Shown in pieces: positions 59,597 to 64,000 of a stretch of DNA of 64,000 nt. The translations under genes were made by a program, and so were the position numbers. The DNA is taken from positions 15,628 through 79,627 of the forward strand of contig CAYSUS010000024.1 of the NCBI GenBank assembly GCA_964434165.1. Reading direction: 5' to 3'. Numbering within the stretch: the first letter of the stretch is position 1; each line of letters starts with the position of its first letter. The notes under the pieces are model-generated. The model was not told the DNA's origin and searched no databases. It worked only from the letters and a program-made list of their open reading frames with translations. This stretch comes from CAYSUS01 sp964434165. Its GTDB lineage: Bacteria; Planctomycetota; Planctomycetia; Pirellulales; Thermoguttaceae.

Positions 59597-59971
59597 ATGG
59601 ATATCGCCTCACTCGCGGGGAGCCTCGTGTTGCTGGCCGCCGATGGCGCGGACGTGGCGGCCGAAGGGGCCAAGATCCCCATCGTGGTGAACCTGACCAT
59701 CTTCGCCCTGGCCTGCTTCGTGGGCTACGAGGTGATCACCAAGATCCCCCCGCTGTTGCACACGCCGCTGATGTCCGGGTCGAACGCCATCTCGGGCATC
59801 ACCCTGGTCGGCTCGCTGGTGGCCGCCGGAAGCGGGTTCGCCGCCCTGTTCTCGCTCGACGGATTCATCTCCATCCTGGGGTTCCTGGCCGTGGTATTCG
59901 CCACGATCAACGTGGTGGGCGGCTTCCTGGTGACCAACCGCATGCTCGACATGTTCAAGAGGAAAGACTGA
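59597..59971 (+). CDS. pntAB: NAD(P) transhydrogenase, alpha-2 (membrane) subunit
   Basis: The 124-residue subunit has four membrane helices: IPIVVNLTIFALACFVGYEVI, the loop with PPLLHTPLMSGSNAISGITLVG, two further helices including ILGFLAVVFATINVVGGFLVTNRMLDMF. This is the C-terminal part of a PntA fusion in Escherichia coli, here a separate gene. A TTG directly before the ATG is also in frame. It is 1 base from pntB. Confidence 0.95.
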   Translation: MDIASLAGSLVLLAADGADVAAEGAKIPIVVNLTIFALACFVGYEVITKIPPLLHTPLMSGSNAISGITLVGSLVAAGSGFAALFSLDGFISILGFLAVVFATINVVGGFLVTNRMLDMFKRKD

Positions 59972-59972
59972 C

Positions 59973-61397
<1,425 letters not shown>

Positions 61398-61459
61398 CGC
61401 CCGCCCCCTTCAACCGGCGCCTCTGCCAGGCCCTCAGCCCTGTGGCTTGCGAGGCCGAC

Positions 61460-61479
61460 TTGCGGTAAGCTGACCGCAA
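61460..61479. terminator. Stem-loop after pntB
   Basis: TTGCGGT (61460-61466) and ACCGCAA (61473-61479) form a perfect 7-bp stem with a 6-nt loop, 62 bases after the pntB stop. There is no strong T-run. It may separate pnt from the next gene. Confidence 0.4.
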
Positions 61480-61525
61480 ATCGCCAAGACGGGTGCCTGG
61501 CCGTTCACACTCGCCACTCGAAGCC

Positions 61526-62200
61526 ATGTCCCTCCTCCGCTGGCTCGGACTGAACCGAACCCTCACGTACGAGACGGACAGTATCTGGCTTTCGCGCAAG
61601 TCGGCGCTGGCCGGGCTTGCCCGCGACGCCGCGCAGTGGCTCGGCGAAGACGCGGCCGTGCTCGTGGTCGCCCACTTTCCAGCCGCGCTGGCAGCAGTGC
61701 AAGCGGCTCTGGACGAGGCGTCCGTCCCCTGGCGCCTGCACGAGGAGAAGCTGGCCGGGCCGGACGTGATCCGCATGTTCCGCGAGGTCGGCGAAGGGGC
61801 GCTACTGCTCGTGCCGGCCGTGGCCCTGCGTTCGGACCTCCCCTTGGCCTCCGGCGTGCACGACCGCACCACGCCCGTGGCGATCCTCGGCGCCGAGCGC
61901 CACCCGCTCCGCGCGCCCGACGAGCGGATCGAACAGTTCGCCGCCACGATCCCGTACCGCACGCGCCTGACCTTCTACGTGGCCCTGGAGGACCCGTTGC
62001 TCGCGCGGTTCACGGGCGACTGGGTGAAGTCGGTGCTCCGCAACCTGGGCATGAAGGAGGACCAGTCGATCAACAGCCCGATGGTCACCAAGCGCATCAA
62101 GGCCGCCCAGCTTAAGCTCGCGCAGGACCCGCTGATCCGCGATCTGCCGTCCGACAGCGTCGAGGAGTGGTGCCGGAATAACCTGCGCGACGAGGTGTGA
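61526..62200 (+). CDS. SecA-like C-terminal half protein with degenerate ATPase motif
   Basis: The 224-residue protein matches the second nucleotide-binding domain and helical wing of SecA, without the N-terminal DEAD motor and preprotein-binding domains. The order is the same as in SecA: TDSIWLSRKSALAGLARDAA, VLVVAHFPAALAAVQAALDEA, VAILGAERHPLRAPDERIEQF, YVALEDPLLARFTGDWVKSVLRNLGM, MVTKRIKAAQLKL. In SecA the segment after DxQ contains the arginine finger QLRGRAGRQGD; here it is QFAATIPYRTR. So it probably cannot hydrolyse ATP. It has no zinc C-terminus. The ATG at 61526 starts the matching part. The function, perhaps a regulator of SecA or of another helicase, is unknown. Confidence 0.65.
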   Translation: MSLLRWLGLNRTLTYETDSIWLSRKSALAGLARDAAQWLGEDAAVLVVAHFPAALAAVQAALDEASVPWRLHEEKLAGPDVIRMFREVGEGALLLVPAVALRSDLPLASGVHDRTTPVAILGAERHPLRAPDERIEQFAATIPYRTRLTFYVALEDPLLARFTGDWVKSVLRNLGMKEDQSINSPMVTKRIKAAQLKLAQDPLIRDLPSDSVEEWCRNNLRDEV

Positions 62201-62211
62201 GGGAAGGCAGG

Positions 62212-62330
62212 GGTCGGAAGTCGGAGGAGTTAGGGGGCAGGGTTCAGGAATCAGGGGCGAGGAGCCGGCAGGCCGGTTGGTCTGCACTCTCACCCCATGC
62301 TCGACACCGAGTACGAAGTACGGAAGTACA
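62212..62330 (-). repeat. Dispersed composite repeat, copy 3 (inverted)
   Basis: Reverse complement of copies 1 and 2: ATGCTCGACACCGAGTACG, CGGTTGGTC, and G-rich period-7 words (AGTCGGA, GGGTTCA, GGAATCA) upstream. It lies between the SecA-like gene and the ThDP gene. Confidence 0.7.
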
Positions 62331-62370
62331 AAACCCCGCAGCGACCCCCCACCTTCTAACCACCCCCCCC

Positions 62371-64000
62371 ATGCCCACCGGCGTCCATGCACTGCTCGAC
62401 CTGCTCGCCTCCTGCGGAGTGCGATACCTGTTCGGCAACCCGGGCACCACAGAGCTGCCGCTCTCCGACGCCCTCGTGCGCCACCCGCAAATCCGCTACG
62501 TGCTCGCGCTGCAGGAGGTGCCGGCCGTGGCTATCGCCGACGGCTATGCCCAGGCCTCCGGCGCGCCGGGCGTGATCAACGTCCACATCTGCTGCGGGCT
62601 GGGCAACGCGATGGGCATGCTCTACAACGCCTTTCGCGAGGGAACGCCCTTGGTGCTCACCGCGGGCCAGCAGGACCAGCGCCTCCTGCTCGAGGAGCCG
62701 ATCCTCTGGGGTGAGATGGTCGATGCCGTGCGACCGTGGACCCGGTGGGCCCACGAGGTCCGACGCGTCGAGGACCTGCCCAGCGCCGTGCGCCGCGCGG
62801 TGCAGACGGCCATGACGCCGCCCACCGGGCCGGTCTTCCTGTCCCTGCCGCTCGACGTGCAAATGGCCGCGGCCGACGGGCTCGACATGACGCCGCCGCA
62901 GGTGCCCGACCTCCTGGTCCGTCCCCCGGCCCACGCGCTGCGCCGCGCGGCCGAGGTGCTGGCCGCGGCCAAGGCCCCGGCGATCCTCGTGGGCAGCCGC
63001 ATCTGCGAGGCCGGCGCCATCGACCAGCTCGTGGCCGTGGCCGAGCGCCTGGGCGCACCCGTGATCCACGAGGCGACTACCTCGCACGGCCGCGCGGGCT
63101 TCCCCTCGGAGCACCCGCTCTTCGCCGCGCCGCTGCCGTTCTGGTCGCCCGACGTACGGGAAAGGCTCGGCGCCTTCGACGTCCTGCTCGTGGCCGGCAT
63201 GAAGCTCCTTCAGCAGTACATCTGGCACGCGCCGCGGGCCGTGCCCGAGCATGTCCGCCTGGTGCAGATCGACGACGACCCGTGGGAGCTGGGCAAGAAC
63301 TATCCGGTCGAGGTCGGCCTGATCGGCCATCCCAGGCCGGCGCTGGCCGAGCTGGCCGGGCGTCTCGAGGCGATCATGACCGCGGAACAGTCCGAGTTGG
63401 CCGCCCGGCGCCTTGCTCACTGGACTGCCGAGCACCGACGCCAGCGCGAGGCCCTTCAGGCGAAGGCCGCCGGCCAGTACGACGCCCGGCCCGTGACGCC
63501 GCTCTGCCTGATGGACGTGCTGGCCAGGGTATTGCCCCCAAACGTGGCCGTCGTCGAGGAGTCGCCGACCACGACGATGGGGAGCTACTTCGAGCGGGTC
63601 GGGGCCCTGGCCGATCCGACGGGCTACTTCGCGCAGCGGGGCTGGTCCCTGGGATGGGGGCTGAACTGCGCCATCGGGGTCCAGCTTGCCTGGCCCGATC
63701 GCCCCGTCCTGGCGGTGATCGGCGACGGCTCGGCCATGTACGGCATCCAGGGCCTGTGGACTGCCGCGCGGTACCGCATCCCCGTCACGTTCGTGATCAC
63801 CAACAACCGCGAGTACAAGATCCTCAAGGACTGCGCGGGCGTGCTGAAGCTGCCCGAGGCCTTGGCCGGGCGTTACGAAGGGCTGGACCTGGACCGGCCG
63901 GAGGTCGATTTCGTGGGCCTGGCCCGATCGCTGGGCGTGGCCGCCCGCCGCGTCTCGGAGCCCGACGATCTGGCCGAGGCTGTGCGCGAGTCCCTCGCCG
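62371..64000 (+). CDS. Benzoylformate decarboxylase-like ThDP enzyme, 3' end outside the window
   Basis: The first 543 residues show the three domains of a ThDP-dependent decarboxylase closest in motif to Pseudomonas benzoylformate decarboxylase: LFGNPGTTELPLSDAL, YVLALQEVPAVAIADGYAQASG with catalytic Glu, INVHICCGLGNAMGMLYNAF with the active-site His, LTAGQQDQRLL, and the cofactor motif VIGDGSAMYGIQGLWTAARYRIPVTFVITNN. At the site of BFD Ser26 (GNPGSNELP) there is Thr. A His at FPSEHPLFAA matches the second catalytic His. The substrate is thus a 2-oxo acid but not necessarily benzoylformate. The start has no ribosome site; a C-run precedes it. Confidence 0.85.
   Translation, partial: MPTGVHALLDLLASCGVRYLFGNPGTTELPLSDALVRHPQIRYVLALQEVPAVAIADGYAQASGAPGVINVHICCGLGNAMGMLYNAFREGTPLVLTAGQQDQRLLLEEPILWGEMVDAVRPWTRWAHEVRRVEDLPSAVRRAVQTAMTPPTGPVFLSLPLDVQMAAADGLDMTPPQVPDLLVRPPAHALRRAAEVLAAAKAPAILVGSRICEAGAIDQLVAVAERLGAPVIHEATTSHGRAGFPSEHPLFAAPLPFWSPDVRERLGAFDVLLVAGMKLLQQYIWHAPRAVPEHVRLVQIDDDPWELGKNYPVEVGLIGHPRPALAELAGRLEAIMTAEQSELAARRLAHWTAEHRRQREALQAKAAGQYDARPVTPLCLMDVLARVLPPNVAVVEESPTTTMGSYFERVGALADPTGYFAQRGWSLGWGLNCAIGVQLAWPDRPVLAVIGDGSAMYGIQGLWTAARYRIPVTFVITNNREYKILKDCAGVLKLPEALAGRYEGLDLDRPEVDFVGLARSLGVAARRVSEPDDLAEAVRESLA

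Overview
The window is a 64 kb, GC-rich, gene-dense chromosomal piece of a planctomycete, probably from a metagenome (there is a scaffold gap of 100 N). The assignment rests on a small membrane protein opening with the NPYQSP signature, two PEP-CTERM surface proteins, secreted VCBS, NHL and beta-helix propeller/helix proteins, a large HEAT/discoidin/TolB protein with a CXXCH site and a hydrazine-synthase-alpha-like tail, many small zinc-ribbon proteins, and intergenic DNA made of heptanucleotide-periodic repeats. No rRNA, tRNA, CRISPR array, insertion sequence or replication origin was seen. Most genes are ordinary chromosomal ones; start codons were moved inward where family length, Shine-Dalgarno sites or overlaps demanded it.

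Layout. 0-6.7 kb: end of an MMPL-type transporter, glutamine synthetase glnA, an Uma2 protein and metG. 6.8-12.4 kb: a zinc-ribbon membrane protein, a LysM protein whose L,D-transpeptidase-like domain has lost its catalytic residues, pyrE overlapping a nuclease-like/winged-helix-like protein, then a HemX/CcsA-like membrane protein overlapping hemA. 12.5-18.5 kb: a gapped NPYQSP membrane gene, secreted proteins (HEAT/discoidin lipoprotein, VCBS propeller), a pseudopilin, a receiver domain lacking its phospho-acceptor and a GH43-like propeller. 18.9-22.9 kb: trmH-type methyltransferase, purA, uppS and cdsA. 23-28.2 kb: secreted beta-helix and NHL proteins around a nucleotidyltransferase pseudogene, then a zinc-ribbon protein. 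28.5-38.8 kb: the conserved phoH-pgpH-ybeY-corC group, recO, a BamD-like lipoprotein, lptE, folP and proA. 39-46.4 kb: a solitary fliM, a GDSL esterase with PEP-CTERM, an NTF2-like secreted protein with an expanded N-terminal repeat, and a PEP-CTERM repeat protein; two diverged copies of a 365-bp intergenic element lie here. 46.5-54.5 kb, minus strand: membrane-fusion adaptor, alpha-alpha toroid protein, iron alcohol dehydrogenase and the large CXXCH protein. 54.8-56.8 kb: divergent from the adaptor, a four-gene chain coupled by ATGA overlaps (Spy-like protein, ECF sigma factor, small one-TM protein, membrane-anchored Spy/CnrX-like protein). 56.8-64 kb: rplM-rpsI, the three-subunit proton-translocating transhydrogenase pntAA-pntAB-pntB, a truncated and degenerate SecA-like protein, and the start of a benzoylformate-decarboxylase-like ThDP enzyme.

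How it fits together. The core genes supply nucleotides (pyrE, purA), amino acids (glnA, proA), folate (folP), haem (hemA), lipid carriers and phospholipid (uppS, cdsA), outer-membrane assembly (BamD-like, LptE) and RNA maturation (ybeY, trmH). The least ordinary parts are the Spy/ECF envelope-stress module facing an export adaptor, the SecA half-protein, the dead transpeptidase, and a rich set of small dispersed repeats that sit next to gene ends and starts and in two cases are read as coding sequence.
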